From: JAHHUA01 sp036635475
GTDB lineage: Bacteria > Bacillota > Clostridia > Oscillospirales > Ruminococcaceae
DNA: 55,072 bases
Direction of reading: 5' to 3'
Assembly: GCA_036635475.1 (NCBI GenBank)
Contig: JAVWQH010000011.1
Location: 1-55,072 of the forward strand
Part shown: in pieces, positions 1 through 9,206 of the stretch
Position numbering within the stretch: the first letter of the stretch is position 1
Layout: each line of letters starts with the position of its first letter
The notes under the pieces: model-generated
Told to the model about the DNA's origin: nothing
Database searches by the model: none
Seen by the model: only the letters and a program-made list of their open reading frames with translations
Position numbers and translations under genes: made by a program

Positions 1-480
1 TATATATTATCTGTGGTTGACGTTCTCCCTCACGTGGTTTTGATTGTTCTCAACTTATTACAAGTTTTCGTTTTTCTCAACTTGTTACGGGGGATTGCTG
101 GTTTTCAACTTAACTATAAGTTTCAGCTTTGCACTTTTCTTTATGTGAAAGAAAAGTACCCAAAAGAAGCACACTCTTGAGCAGAGGGCTTTATAAAGTT
201 TTTGTTTCGCTGTTACTTTGGGTTTTTAAACTCGGTCGAACCTTTTGTTTGCGGCACTGACCAAGTTGCTCGGCAACTCACCACTCAAACTCACTCGCTC
301 CCACTCGCTCAAACAGTGAGTGGCGGTTGTGGCAATAAATATTGCCATTCCCTCGCTGAGTTCTATATATTATCTGTGGTTGACGTTCTCCCTCACGTGG
401 TTTTGATTGTTCTCAACTTAACTACAAGTTTTCGCTTTTCTCAACTTATTTACGGGGGATTGCTGGTTCTCAACTTATTA
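1..480. repeat. Direct repeat pair with hairpin-rich spacer
   Basis: The first ~117 bases recur at about 364-480. The first 58 bases (1-58 and 364-421) are identical and the rest is near-identical, ending in a shared TTACGGGGGATTGCTGGTT-type motif. The period is 363 bases and the left copy is cut by the window edge, so more copies may lie outside. The spacer holds inverted repeats: CTTTTCTTT/AAAGAAAAG near 135-157, GTTGC/GCAAC near 265-277, and GGCAATA/TATTGCC near 331-346. No convincing protein is encoded. It looks like a dispersed or tandem intergenic repeat; I do not recognise a named family. Confidence 0.7.
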
Positions 481-488
481 CGGGGGAT

Positions 489-517
489 TTGGTTTTTGGT
501 TTTCAATTTATTATATT
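489..517 (+). promoter_or_regulatory. Possible sigma-A promoter for ftsK/spoIIIE
   Basis: TTGGTT at 489-494 and TATATT at 512-517 are separated by exactly 17 bases, about 44 bases before the translation start at 561. The -10 matches consensus at five of six positions but the -35 only at three, so this is a moderate call. Confidence 0.35.
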
Positions 518-560
518 AAAATGTGTTTTTAGGTAGACGTCAAAAAAGGGAGGTTATTTT

Positions 561-3230
561 ATGGCGACAGCACAAAAGAAAAAGTCCACAAAACGTATAT
601 CGGCTAAAGAAAAAGAGGCAATGCAAAGGGCAAAAATGCAGATGAGAGCATTGTTTATGCTTGCTGTTGGAGCATTGCTATTAGGCTTAGTTTTTGTCAA
701 AGGGACTAGTTTATGGCTTGTTTTACATAATATGATGTTTGGATTAATGGGTTTTACAGCCTATATTTTGCCAATTGGTATAATCTATCTTGGAATTTTG
801 ACGGCTATGGACAAGCCATCTCTTGCTTTAGGTGCAAAAATATGGCAAACGATTTTGCTTTTAATTTTAATATGTGGAGCAACACAAATATTCGGGTGGG
901 GGGTGCCTGTTGAAGCTGGATTATGGGGCAAAATATGCGAGCTTTATGAAGCGGGCATATCACTTCAAGGCGGAGGACTTTTTTCCAGTATAATAGGAAT
1001 ACCGCTTTTGTTACTCTTTGGAAAAATCGGGGCAAGGATAACGATTGTTATTTTGATAGCTTTCATAGGAATGATTTTGACAGGAACAACGCTCAAAGGA
1101 CTGTATATGATAGCAACAAAGCCTGTTAAATCCTTAGAAAGAGCATATACTAAAAAGTTTATGGAAGAGGGAACAACAGAGCAAAAACAATCAGCGGAGA
1201 AATCGACTTCCCAAAGCAAATTCAATATTGATATACCTGTTGATGACCCGATAAATGCTGTAAAAGACAGCTCAATTGATGAAGTTCCAATAACTAATTT
1301 AAAAACTAAAAAGTCCTCTAAGAAAAACGAAGAGGAAGCGGTTATTGAGGATATGCCAATGCACCCTGTTCAATCGCCAAAGGACAGTATGGACGGTGCG
1401 CAATCACTTTTGAAAGCAAAGGGAATTTTGCTTGATGATGCTAATGTATCGTCTGCAACAAAAATAATCCCCGAGGATATAAGCTCAATTTCTCAAGATA
1501 TTGAAAAACCAACCGAGGATAAAGATAATTACATAGATGATATAATCAACAAAGTTGTTGCCAAAGAAGTTGAACCAACAGTGGAAATTTCAAATGATTT
1601 GCCAAAGGAAAATGAAGAGGAAAATCAAGAGAATGTTGACGAGATTGACGGCGAAAACAACTGCGAGAGTGAAAACAATGACGAAGTTGAGCCACTCGCA
1701 GAAAATGTTGATATTGAAGAAGAGCTTGACGAAGAAATACCTGAAAAAATATATAGTTTTCCGCCAATTAGCTTGTTGACTGAATCCGAGGTAAAAGATG
1801 ATGACAACATCACCGAGGAACTGAAAGCCAATGCACAAAGGCTTGTGAACACCTTGCAATCTTTCGGAGTGCAAACAAGAATAACAGAAATATGTCGAGG
1901 TCCGGCGGTTACGAGATATGAACTTCAGCCATCAGCCGGAGTGAAAATCAGCAAAATCACAGGTTTAGCAGATGATATTGCACTTAATTTGGCAACAGCC
2001 GGTGTGAGAATTGAAGCTCCAATACCCAATAAAGCAGCAGTTGGAATTGAAGTTCCCAACAAAACTATTTCAATGGTTGGGATTAGAGAAATCGTTGATT
2101 CAAACGAATTTGTTGAAGCAAAAAGCCGTTTGACAGTTGCAATGGGTAAGGACGTAGCCGGAAATATCACCCTTGCTGACCTTGCAAAAATGCCCCATCT
2201 TTTGATAGCCGGTTCAACAGGTTCGGGTAAATCAGTTTGTATAAATTCAATTATAATAAGCATTTTGTTTAAGTCTTCGCCTGATGAAGTCAAGCTTTTA
2301 ATGGTTGACCCAAAGGTTGTTGAACTTGGAATATACAATGGCATACCGCATTTGCTTGTACCTGTTGTAACAGACCCTCGAAAGGCAGCCGGTGCATTAA
2401 ACTGGGCAGTTAATGAAATGCTCAATCGCTACAAAGCCTTTGCTGACAGCGGAGTGCGTGACCTAAAAGGCTACAATAAACTTTGCCAGACAAGTGAAAA
2501 TGAAAACTTAAAGCCAATGCCACAAATTGTTATAATAATTGATGAGCTTGCGGATTTAATGATGGCAGCACCAAACGAGGTTGAGGACGCAATTTGTCGA
2601 TTGGCACAAATGGCAAGAGCGGCTGGAATGCACCTTGTTATAGCAACTCAAAGACCATCTGTTGATGTAATTACAGGCGTTATTAAAGCTAATATTCCCT
2701 CAAGAATTGCTTTTGCGGTTTCCTCGCAAGTTGACTCCAGAACAATACTTGACGGAGCAGGAGCTGAAAAGCTTTTGGGACGAGGAGATATGCTGTTTTA
2801 CCCTGTTGGTATGCCAAAACCTATAAGAGTTCAAGGTTGTTTTGTAAGCGATACTGAGGTTGAACAGGTTGTGGAATTTATTAAAAAAGGCGAAAAGCCA
2901 ACTGAATATGACCAGCAGATTATTGATGAAATTGACCGTCAAGCTGTGGCTGAAAAGGGCAGTAAGTCCTCGGGCAAAGATAAAGATGATGACGGATTTG
3001 ATGTTGGTGATGATATGATGCCAGATGCAATTGAATGTATTCTTGAAATGGGACAAGCCTCAACTTCCCTTTTGCAAAGGAAACTCAAACTGGGCTATGC
3101 AAGAGCAGCAAGAATTATGGATCAGCTTGAGGAGAGGGGCATTGTGGGCGAATTTGAGGGCAGTAAACCTCGACAGGTTATGATAACAAAAGACCAATGG
3201 GTTGAAATGAAAATGCGTCAGAGCAAATAG
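561..3230 (+). CDS. ftsK: DNA translocase FtsK/SpoIIIE
   Basis: This is a membrane-anchored, ATP-driven DNA pump that clears chromosomal DNA from the division septum or, in sporulation, moves it into the forespore. The 889-residue protein has a basic N-terminus, about four membrane segments in roughly residues 25-185, a long acidic low-complexity linker (about 200-400), and the motor domain. The Walker A motif GSTGSGKS lies at residues 551-558. A C-terminal winged-helix gamma domain (about 820-885) would read KOPS/SRS-type DNA signals. The start follows a strong GGGAGGT site. It is the only such translocase in the window, so it may serve both division and sporulation; sequence alone does not separate FtsK from SpoIIIE. 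Confidence 0.95.
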   Translation: MATAQKKKSTKRISAKEKEAMQRAKMQMRALFMLAVGALLLGLVFVKGTSLWLVLHNMMFGLMGFTAYILPIGIIYLGILTAMDKPSLALGAKIWQTILLLILICGATQIFGWGVPVEAGLWGKICELYEAGISLQGGGLFSSIIGIPLLLLFGKIGARITIVILIAFIGMILTGTTLKGLYMIATKPVKSLERAYTKKFMEEGTTEQKQSAEKSTSQSKFNIDIPVDDPINAVKDSSIDEVPITNLKTKKSSKKNEEEAVIEDMPMHPVQSPKDSMDGAQSLLKAKGILLDDANVSSATKIIPEDISSISQDIEKPTEDKDNYIDDIINKVVAKEVEPTVEISNDLPKENEEENQENVDEIDGENNCESENNDEVEPLAENVDIEEELDEEIPEKIYSFPPISLLTESEVKDDDNITEELKANAQRLVNTLQSFGVQTRITEICRGPAVTRYELQPSAGVKISKITGLADDIALNLATAGVRIEAPIPNKAAVGIEVPNKTISMVGIREIVDSNEFVEAKSRLTVAMGKDVAGNITLADLAKMPHLLIAGSTGSGKSVCINSIIISILFKSSPDEVKLLMVDPKVVELGIYNGIPHLLVPVVTDPRKAAGALNWAVNEMLNRYKAFADSGVRDLKGYNKLCQTSENENLKPMPQIVIIIDELADLMMAAPNEVEDAICRLAQMARAAGMHLVIATQRPSVDVITGVIKANIPSRIAFAVSSQVDSRTILDGAGAEKLLGRGDMLFYPVGMPKPIRVQGCFVSDTEVEQVVEFIKKGEKPTEYDQQIIDEIDRQAVAEKGSKSSGKDKDDDGFDVGDDMMPDAIECILEMGQASTSLLQRKLKLGYARAARIMDQLEERGIVGEFEGSKPRQVMITKDQWVEMKMRQSK

Positions 3231-3285
3231 CGTTTTTATAGGATAAAAAGGAATTTAAAATTAGCAGAAAAAATAAGGAGAGTAT

Positions 3286-5181
3286 ATGAATAATAAATTT
3301 TTACCGATTAGTATGGCTGATATGGAGGATAGAGGTTGGGACGAGGCAGATTTTGTTTGTGTAACAGGCGATGCTTATGTTGACCACCCAAGTTTTGGAA
3401 TTGCAATTGTAGCAAGACTTCTTGAGAAAATGGGATTTAGAGTTGCAATGTTGGCTCAACCTGATTATAAATCAGACAGGGATTTCAAAAAATTCGGCAA
3501 GCCAAAACTGGGATTTTTCGTAACAGGCGGAAACATAGATTCCATGGTTAATAACTACACATCTTCCAAGAAAAAGAGAAGTGATGATGTGTATTCTCCT
3601 GGGAATAAAGCAGGAGCAAGACCCGACAGAGCGGCAACAGTGTATTGCAACAAAATTAAGTCGATTTATCCTGATGTGCCTGTAATAACAGGAGGAATTG
3701 AGTCCTCATTGCGACGTTTTGCACATTATGATTACTGGGAAGACAAAGTTTTGCCATCAATTTTGGTTGACAGCAAAGCGGATATCCTAATCTTTGGAAT
3801 GGGCGAACACCAAACAGCTCAAATTGCAACAGCATTGAGTGAGGGAAAATCTCTTAAAGAACTACGTGATATACGTGGAATATGTTATATGTGTGAGCAA
3901 TTTGAATTGCCTAATGATGCAGTAACCTGTGCCTCATTCACTAAAGTTTCAACTGAAAAGGAAGCATATGCAAGAGCTTGTAAAATGCAAATGGCTGAAC
4001 AGGACCATATAACTGGAAAAAACATTGTACAAAAGCAAAACGAGCAATATCTTGTTCAAACAAAACCGTCAGCACCTCTTACTGAATCGGAATTAGATGA
4101 AGTTTTCTCAATGCCATTCACAAGAATGTACCACCCAATATATGAAAAAATGGGCGGAATTAAAGCTATTGAAGAGGTTGAATTTTCCATTATGCACAAT
4201 CGTGGTTGTTTTGGAAATTGCAATTTCTGTGCAATTGCTTTGCATCAAGGCAGAGTTGTCACTTCAAGAAGTCACCAATCAATTATAGATGAAGCCACCG
4301 ACTTCACAAAAAACCCAAGATTCAAGGGATATATTCACGATGTTGGAGGTCCAACAGCCAATTTCAGAAGAACTTCTTGTGATAAACAACTTAAAAGCGG
4401 AATGTGTCCTAACAAAAAATGTTTGGGATTTAACCCTTGCCCATCAATCAAAGTCGACCACAGTGACTACCTTAATTTGTTGCGTGAACTAAGACAAATC
4501 AAGGGTGTGAAAAAAGTTTTTGTCCGTTCAGGATTACGTTTTGACTATATGATGTTGGATAAGGACGATACTTTTATGAAAGAGCTGATTGAAAATCACG
4601 TAAGTGGTCAGCTTAAAGTTGCCCCTGAACATTGCAGTAATAATGTATTGAGATATATGGGAAAACCTCCTGTGAGCGTTTTCGATAGATTTAGTGAGAA
4701 GTTTTATAAAATCACTAAGGAATTGGGAAAAGAGCAGTATCTTGTGCCATATTTGATGTCCTCCCACCCCGGCAGTACAATCAAAGACGCATTAGAGCTT
4801 GCAGTTTACCTAAAACGTCACAATATGCGTCCTGAGCAGGTTCAAGACTTCTATCCAACACCGGGAACAATCTCCACAGCGATGTTTTATACAGGCTTAG
4901 ACCCTCTTACAATGGAGCCTGTTTTTGTGCCGAAAACCACTGATGAAAAGCATATTCAAAGGGTATTGCTGCAATATTACAGACCGGAAAACAAGCGACT
5001 TATAATTAACACATTATTAAAACTTAAACGTGAGGATTTAATTGGTACAAACCCAGGTTGTTTGGTTGCACCGGACGAAAAGTATATTAATGACCGTTCA
5101 AGAATAAGAGCCGCTGAAAATGAAAAGAAAATGCAAAAATACACCAAAAAGCCACGCAGAGGTGCAGGCAGGTCAAAATAA
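3286..5181 (+). CDS. YgiQ family radical SAM protein
   Basis: A 631-residue member of the YgiQ/UPF0313 family of radical S-adenosylmethionine proteins, whose substrate is unknown. The [4Fe-4S]-ligating motif C308-x3-C312-x2-C315 lies mid-protein, after an N-terminal cobalamin-binding-like region and before the TIM-barrel half. The lysine/arginine-rich C-terminus (KKPRRGAGRSK) is typical of the family. Length is normal, and an AAGGAG site precedes the ATG. It lies 55 bases after ftsK/spoIIIE and 43 bases before the metallo-hydrolase gene, so it may be cotranscribed, but no functional link is apparent. Confidence 0.93.
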   Translation: MNNKFLPISMADMEDRGWDEADFVCVTGDAYVDHPSFGIAIVARLLEKMGFRVAMLAQPDYKSDRDFKKFGKPKLGFFVTGGNIDSMVNNYTSSKKKRSDDVYSPGNKAGARPDRAATVYCNKIKSIYPDVPVITGGIESSLRRFAHYDYWEDKVLPSILVDSKADILIFGMGEHQTAQIATALSEGKSLKELRDIRGICYMCEQFELPNDAVTCASFTKVSTEKEAYARACKMQMAEQDHITGKNIVQKQNEQYLVQTKPSAPLTESELDEVFSMPFTRMYHPIYEKMGGIKAIEEVEFSIMHNRGCFGNCNFCAIALHQGRVVTSRSHQSIIDEATDFTKNPRFKGYIHDVGGPTANFRRTSCDKQLKSGMCPNKKCLGFNPCPSIKVDHSDYLNLLRELRQIKGVKKVFVRSGLRFDYMMLDKDDTFMKELIENHVSGQLKVAPEHCSNNVLRYMGKPPVSVFDRFSEKFYKITKELGKEQYLVPYLMSSHPGSTIKDALELAVYLKRHNMRPEQVQDFYPTPGTISTAMFYTGLDPLTMEPVFVPKTTDEKHIQRVLLQYYRPENKRLIINTLLKLKREDLIGTNPGCLVAPDEKYINDRSRIRAAENEKKMQKYTKKPRRGAGRSK

Positions 5182-5224
5182 TAAGATAAAATATTTGATT
5201 TTAATATAAGGGGGGAATGGTATT

Positions 5225-6262
5225 GTGGCTAAAAGGAAAAGGAAGAAAAAGCAAAAGTATTCCATCGGTCTAATTCCGCTTATTTCAATTTCAATTGTAT
5301 TTGCAGTTGTGATTATTATTACGTTAAATAGCAGTTTAAAGATATCATTCATTCCCACTTGGAGCAAAATATCCGATAAAATATATGAAACAGTTGAAAC
5401 ATATGCCTTCCAGCTATCCTCGTCAGGAAATGAAGAAACCAACTCCCCAAAAAAACCTTTATCAAAAGGCGAGGTTGAAGTCCACATAATAGATGTTGGA
5501 CAAGGGGATAGCATACTCATAAAAACCCCGACAAAGGTTGTTTTAATAGATTCGGGGGAAAATGATAAAGGCAAAACCGTTGTGGATTATCTTATTTCAC
5601 AAAAGATACAAAACATAGATATACTCATTGCCACCCACCCACATTCTGACCATATTGGCGGAATGGATTATGTAATTGACAATATGAATATCAACAAAAT
5701 ATTGATGCCGAAACTGCCTGATGAGATTGTGCCGACCACAAGAGTTTACACAGATGTTTTGCAGTCAATTGCAAAAAAGGGGCTTAAAATAACGAACCCA
5801 ACTCCGCAAATTCAATATGATTTGGGGAATGGAGCAACGTTAAAAGTGATTGCACCATTGGCAGAGTTTAAATCCCTTAATGAAATGTCCATAGTAACAA
5901 GGCTTGATTTTGGCGAGAGTTCGTTTTTATTCACAGGAGATATTGAAAAATTCTCTGAAAAATCAATTGTGGAGAGCAAGTCAGATGTTGATGTTGACGT
6001 TTTGGACACAGCTCATCATGGTTCAAGGGGCTCAAATACTGCCGACTTTTTGGCTGAAGTAACCCCAAAACTTGCAACAATTTCTTTGGGCAAGGATAAC
6101 GACTACGGACACCCACACAAAGAGGCAGTTGAGAGAATTTCAAAATATTGCAATATTCTGCGAACAGATTTAAACGGAAATATTGTGCTGAAAACCGATG
6201 GGAAAACCATATGGGCAACAATGCAAAATGGAGAAGAAATTTCAATTGATGCCACAAAATAA
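5225..6262 (+). CDS. ComEC/Rec2-like metallo-beta-lactamase-fold hydrolase
   Basis: The protein has a very basic N-terminus, one membrane segment (about residues 14-36) and then a metallo-beta-lactamase fold, so the hydrolase domain should sit outside the membrane. The metal-binding motif is H138-P-H140-S-D142-H143. DVGQGDS (strand 1) and the later TGD and HHGS motifs match the C-terminal domain of ComEC and its stand-alone relatives, some of which are nucleases or phosphodiesterases. It lacks ComEC's polytopic channel, so a role in DNA uptake should not be assumed. The start is GTG after a GGGGGG-type site. The DUF3006 gene 30 bases downstream is its usual neighbour. Confidence 0.88.
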   Translation: MAKRKRKKKQKYSIGLIPLISISIVFAVVIIITLNSSLKISFIPTWSKISDKIYETVETYAFQLSSSGNEETNSPKKPLSKGEVEVHIIDVGQGDSILIKTPTKVVLIDSGENDKGKTVVDYLISQKIQNIDILIATHPHSDHIGGMDYVIDNMNINKILMPKLPDEIVPTTRVYTDVLQSIAKKGLKITNPTPQIQYDLGNGATLKVIAPLAEFKSLNEMSIVTRLDFGESSFLFTGDIEKFSEKSIVESKSDVDVDVLDTAHHGSRGSNTADFLAEVTPKLATISLGKDNDYGHPHKEAVERISKYCNILRTDLNGNIVLKTDGKTIWATMQNGEEISIDATK

Positions 6263-6292
6263 GGAATTTTAACAATAAAAGGTGGAGTATAT

Positions 6293-6514
6293 ATGGAGAA
6301 AGATTTTCTTGTTGTTGAAGAAATTGACGGAGAATTTGCATATTGCGAAAACGAAAACCGCAGCAGAGTTAAAATTGAGCTTAAAATTTTGCCGCAAAAC
6401 GTGGCGGTGAACGATTGTTTGATTAAAACAGACGAGGCTTTTGCCATTGATGAAGACTTAACAAACCAACGAAAAAAAGCAGCAATTTTGCTGATGAAAT
6501 CTTTGATAGAATAG
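6293..6514 (+). CDS. DUF3006 domain protein
   Basis: A 73-residue soluble protein of the DUF3006 type, with the pattern VVEEIDGEFAYCE followed by a short beta-rich region and a KKAAILLMK tail. Its function is unknown. In many Firmicutes such genes directly follow a secreted ComEC-like metallo-hydrolase, as here, which suggests a functional or regulatory partnership. A GGTGGAG site precedes the ATG. Reading it as a small beta-barrel accessory of the hydrolase is inference. Confidence 0.82.
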   Translation: MEKDFLVVEEIDGEFAYCENENRSRVKIELKILPQNVAVNDCLIKTDEAFAIDEDLTNQRKKAAILLMKSLIE

Positions 6515-6628
6515 GCTAAAATTGGTTTTAACAAAAGCAAAACACCTTATTTATATTCAGTTCAAATTTTGGCAATAATATAACTATGGTGTCTAAGTTT
6601 GGAACTTTTATGAAAAGGAGAGATGTTT

Positions 6629-7504
6629 TTGAATATAGTTGTCAGTATAAATAAAAATTATATCAATCCCCTTTGCGTGATGCTTTATTCGTTGATGAAG
6701 TCAAATGAAAACGAAAAAATAGATGTATATTTGGTTCATTCTGAACTTGAGGAAAGCGATTTTGAATATATAAAATCAAGGCTCAATGGCGATAAAATCA
6801 ACATTATAAACACTTTTTTGGAGGATAGCTTTTTGGCAGATGCCCCAATCACATTTCACTTTTCAAGGGAGATGTATTACCGCATATTTGCCTCAAATTT
6901 CTTGCCGAAAACTGTTGATAAAGCCCTTTATTTAGACCCCGATATGGTTATTGTCAATAGCTTATGGGAGCTTTATAATACAAATATGGGCGAAAACTTT
7001 TTTGCCGCAACAAAATCTCTCAATCCAATAACTCAAACTGAGTATAAATTCAGACTTAAAATGCCCGAAAACAGTGTTTATTTTAATTCGGGGGTTCTTT
7101 TGATGAATATAAAACAGTTGCGAGAAGAACTTGATGAGAAAAAAGTTTTGGATTATATACGTGAAAACCAAGAAATTCTTGTTTTGCCCGACCAAGACGT
7201 TTTAAATTCACTTTATAATGACCGCACAATTGTGTTTGATGATTTTAAATTTAATTTCGACGCAAGGTATTATAATATTCAAAAGCTTATATATAGGGAG
7301 CTTAATGACTTAAATGAGATTAGAAAAATAGTTTCTATCGTGCATTTTTGTGGAAAAAATAAACCATGGCTTGCAACTTATAAATCCGAACTGGGCAAGC
7401 TGTACACAGATATTGCGTTGAAAATTGGCATTGAAGCTGTTGCAAAAACGCCTAAGTCCAAGCAATTCAAACTTAAAGTTAAACTGAAAAAAATCAATAG
7501 TTGA
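6629..7504 (+). CDS. Glycosyltransferase family 8 protein
   Basis: A GT-A fold retaining glycosyltransferase of family 8 (LgtC/GspA-like), which would move a hexose from a nucleotide-sugar to a surface glycan or similar acceptor. The N-terminal nucleotide-binding strand (MNIVVSINKNY) is followed by the metal-binding DxD motif D103-P-D105 within ALYLDPDMVI. FNSGVLLMN and the late HFCG-x-KPW motif are also typical of GT8. I place the start at TTG 6629 because AGGAG at 6616-6620 is 8 bases away; the ATG at 6623 would leave only 2 bases. The acceptor cannot be told. Transcription ends in the terminator that abuts spoIIP. Confidence 0.88.
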   Translation: MNIVVSINKNYINPLCVMLYSLMKSNENEKIDVYLVHSELEESDFEYIKSRLNGDKINIINTFLEDSFLADAPITFHFSREMYYRIFASNFLPKTVDKALYLDPDMVIVNSLWELYNTNMGENFFAATKSLNPITQTEYKFRLKMPENSVYFNSGVLLMNIKQLREELDEKKVLDYIRENQEILVLPDQDVLNSLYNDRTIVFDDFKFNFDARYYNIQKLIYRELNDLNEIRKIVSIVHFCGKNKPWLATYKSELGKLYTDIALKIGIEAVAKTPKSKQFKLKVKLKKINS

Positions 7505-7513
7505 TAATAAATC

Positions 7514-7574
7514 AAAGCCTTCGTGAATATTAATATTAGTGTAGCACTGATATTAGTAAAAACGGAGGCTTTTT
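7514..7574 (+). terminator. Intrinsic terminator that also contains the spoIIP ribosome site
   Basis: The arms AAAGCCTTCGT (7514-7524) and ACGGAGGCTTT (7562-7572) pair over 11 bases with one wobble. Inside them TAATATTAGTG (7531-7541) pairs with CACTGATATTA (7545-7555). Five Ts (7570-7574) follow and run directly into the GTG start of spoIIP. The 3' arm includes the GGAGG ribosome site (7564-7568). It should stop transcripts from the glycosyltransferase side, and any read-through RNA would have its spoIIP ribosome site paired. Confidence 0.75.
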
Positions 7575-8822
7575 GTGAAAAGAAAAAGAAAACAGAATAA
7601 GGTATATTTAATTTGGTTTATGGCAATCATTTTATTAGTACCTTTAATGCCAATTATGAAATTTTTTACCTTTGAAATAGTTCCAATGATTGCCGAAAAA
7701 GCTGTTGAGAAAATTGGAATTGTATCTCTGATTATAGATAACCCAAAAGGATACGGCAAAATTTTGGCGAATAAGTATGAATTAGAGGACAAGGAGTACC
7801 GATTAAACGATGTTTCAAGTGGAGAAAATTCATCTGAAATGCCCAATTCTCAGGCTGAAATTGCAGTAAATCAATCTTCCGATACCAATCAAGCTGTTTC
7901 AAAACCCGAAATGATAAAGGGAAACAAAACGGAAAACACCGCTGATGATGAAAGTGAAGCTTTACCCAGCGCAAAAAGTTTATCCAACAAAAAAAAGCCA
8001 CCTTTTATTGAAAAAAAATATCGTGGAACAATAGTGGAAGAGCGATACGGAGGAAGCAATAATCCGGCATTTGTGAAAATAGGGAATGGATTTTTGCGTA
8101 ATTACACAGATATGTCAGCAGAAAAAATAGCTGAAATAGCCAAGAAAAAGCCAAAAATTAAATTTGAAAAAACAGATGAACCGCAAGTTTTGATTATTCA
8201 TACACATGCAACGGAGGCTTTTGAGGAATATGACTGCACATATTATGACACAAGAGGAACGTGGAGAACTACTGATAACAACAAAAATATGGTTGCAGTC
8301 GGCGATGTTTTGGAAATTGAGCTTGAAAGTCAAGGAATTAATGTTATACACGACTACACTCAACACGATTATCCGTCATATAACGGCAGCTATTCCAGAA
8401 GTGCAAAAACCGTTAAGGAATATTTGAAAAAGTACCCCTCAATCAAGGTTGTTTTTGATTTACACAGAGATGCAGTTGAGCGAGAGGATTGTGTTATCGT
8501 AAAATCAGTGGCAGATGTTGACGGGAAAAAAGCAGCACAAGTTATGGTTGTGTCGGGCTGCGACGAGGACGGAAGCTTGAATATGCCAAATTGGAAAGAA
8601 AATTTCAGGCTTGCAGTTGATATAACCAACAAACTTGAAAGCGACAATAAAGGAATAACAAGACCAATATTTTTCTGCAATGCAAAATATAATATGGACT
8701 TGTCGGAGGGTTTGCTGATACTTGAGTTTGGCACACACGCAAACACTCTTGATGAGGCAAAAGAAACTGCAAGATGCGTGGGAAAATCATTGGGAGAATT
8801 GTTTAAAAATTATATGGAGTGA
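7575..8822 (+). CDS. spoIIP: Stage II sporulation protein P (SpoIIP)
   Basis: SpoIIP is the membrane-anchored peptidoglycan amidase/endopeptidase that works with SpoIID and SpoIIM in septal thinning and engulfment of the forespore. The 415-residue protein has a basic N-terminus, a membrane anchor (about residues 10-30), a low-complexity linker (about 80-150), and the catalytic domain with H209-T-H211-A-T-E214 and the second metal region DLHRD (about 295-299). The start is GTG, six bases after GGAGG. Its ribosome site lies within the preceding terminator hairpin. The gene overlaps the ribosome site of the next gene, suggesting coupling. It marks the organism as an endospore former. Confidence 0.95.
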   Translation: MKRKRKQNKVYLIWFMAIILLVPLMPIMKFFTFEIVPMIAEKAVEKIGIVSLIIDNPKGYGKILANKYELEDKEYRLNDVSSGENSSEMPNSQAEIAVNQSSDTNQAVSKPEMIKGNKTENTADDESEALPSAKSLSNKKKPPFIEKKYRGTIVEERYGGSNNPAFVKIGNGFLRNYTDMSAEKIAEIAKKKPKIKFEKTDEPQVLIIHTHATEAFEEYDCTYYDTRGTWRTTDNNKNMVAVGDVLEIELESQGINVIHDYTQHDYPSYNGSYSRSAKTVKEYLKKYPSIKVVFDLHRDAVEREDCVIVKSVADVDGKKAAQVMVVSGCDEDGSLNMPNWKENFRLAVDITNKLESDNKGITRPIFFCNAKYNMDLSEGLLILEFGTHANTLDEAKETARCVGKSLGELFKNYME

Positions 8823-8829
8823 TAAAAAA

Positions 8830-9192
8830 TTGATGACAAGACGAAAAATTAGGGCATTTAGCATAGGCTTTTTCCTCACAATAATTTTTGTTACAATGTT
8901 CATAGGCATTGTGAAAGTTGATGAATCCAAAAAAAAATACAGTGGCAATCTTATCGAGCCACTGTATCACACAGAAAAAAATATAGAGCATTTTGATATT
9001 CACTTTTGCGGGAAAGAAATAAGCATTGATATGAAAACAGTTGACGAATTTTATGGAAAAATTCAAAAATATTCCCTTGCCCTCCCTGCAAAATACCGCT
9101 TGATTTTACAAATTGGGGAAATGAGCAAGCAGCTTTTAAATTATGGGGAAAATTATTATCGTGAATGGGAATATCAGCAAAATATAAAGTAA
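8830..9192 (+). CDS. Small single-pass membrane protein following spoIIP
   Basis: A protein of about 120 residues that I do not recognise. It has a basic N-terminus (TRRKIRAF), one membrane segment (about residues 10-28), and a charged outer domain ending in YREWEYQQNIK. GGAG at 8816-8819, inside the last codons of spoIIP, serves either TTG 8830 (10 bases) or ATG 8833 (13 bases), so translation is probably coupled to spoIIP. Its position suggests a sporulation or cell-wall role; that is inference from context only. It converges with the next gene 14 bases away, with no clear terminator between. Confidence 0.72.
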   Translation: MMTRRKIRAFSIGFFLTIIFVTMFIGIVKVDESKKKYSGNLIEPLYHTEKNIEHFDIHFCGKEISIDMKTVDEFYGKIQKYSLALPAKYRLILQIGEMSKQLLNYGENYYREWEYQQNIK

Positions 9193-9206
9193 ACCTATGG
9201 GAAAAT

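Noticed and set aside
202..519. Open reading frame of 105 codons in the left repeat region
   Set aside because: It runs across the hairpin-rich direct repeat, has no good ribosome site and resembles no protein; it is a by-product of the repeat.
5225..6262. ComEC DNA-uptake channel
   Set aside because: Only the metallo-hydrolase domain with one anchor helix is present; the polytopic channel domain is absent.
7525..7556. Sigma-E or sigma-F/G promoter inside the spoIIP upstream hairpin
   Set aside because: GAATATT resembles a -35 box but no CATA-type or GnnAnAA-type -10 box lies at the right distance, so I do not list it as a feature.
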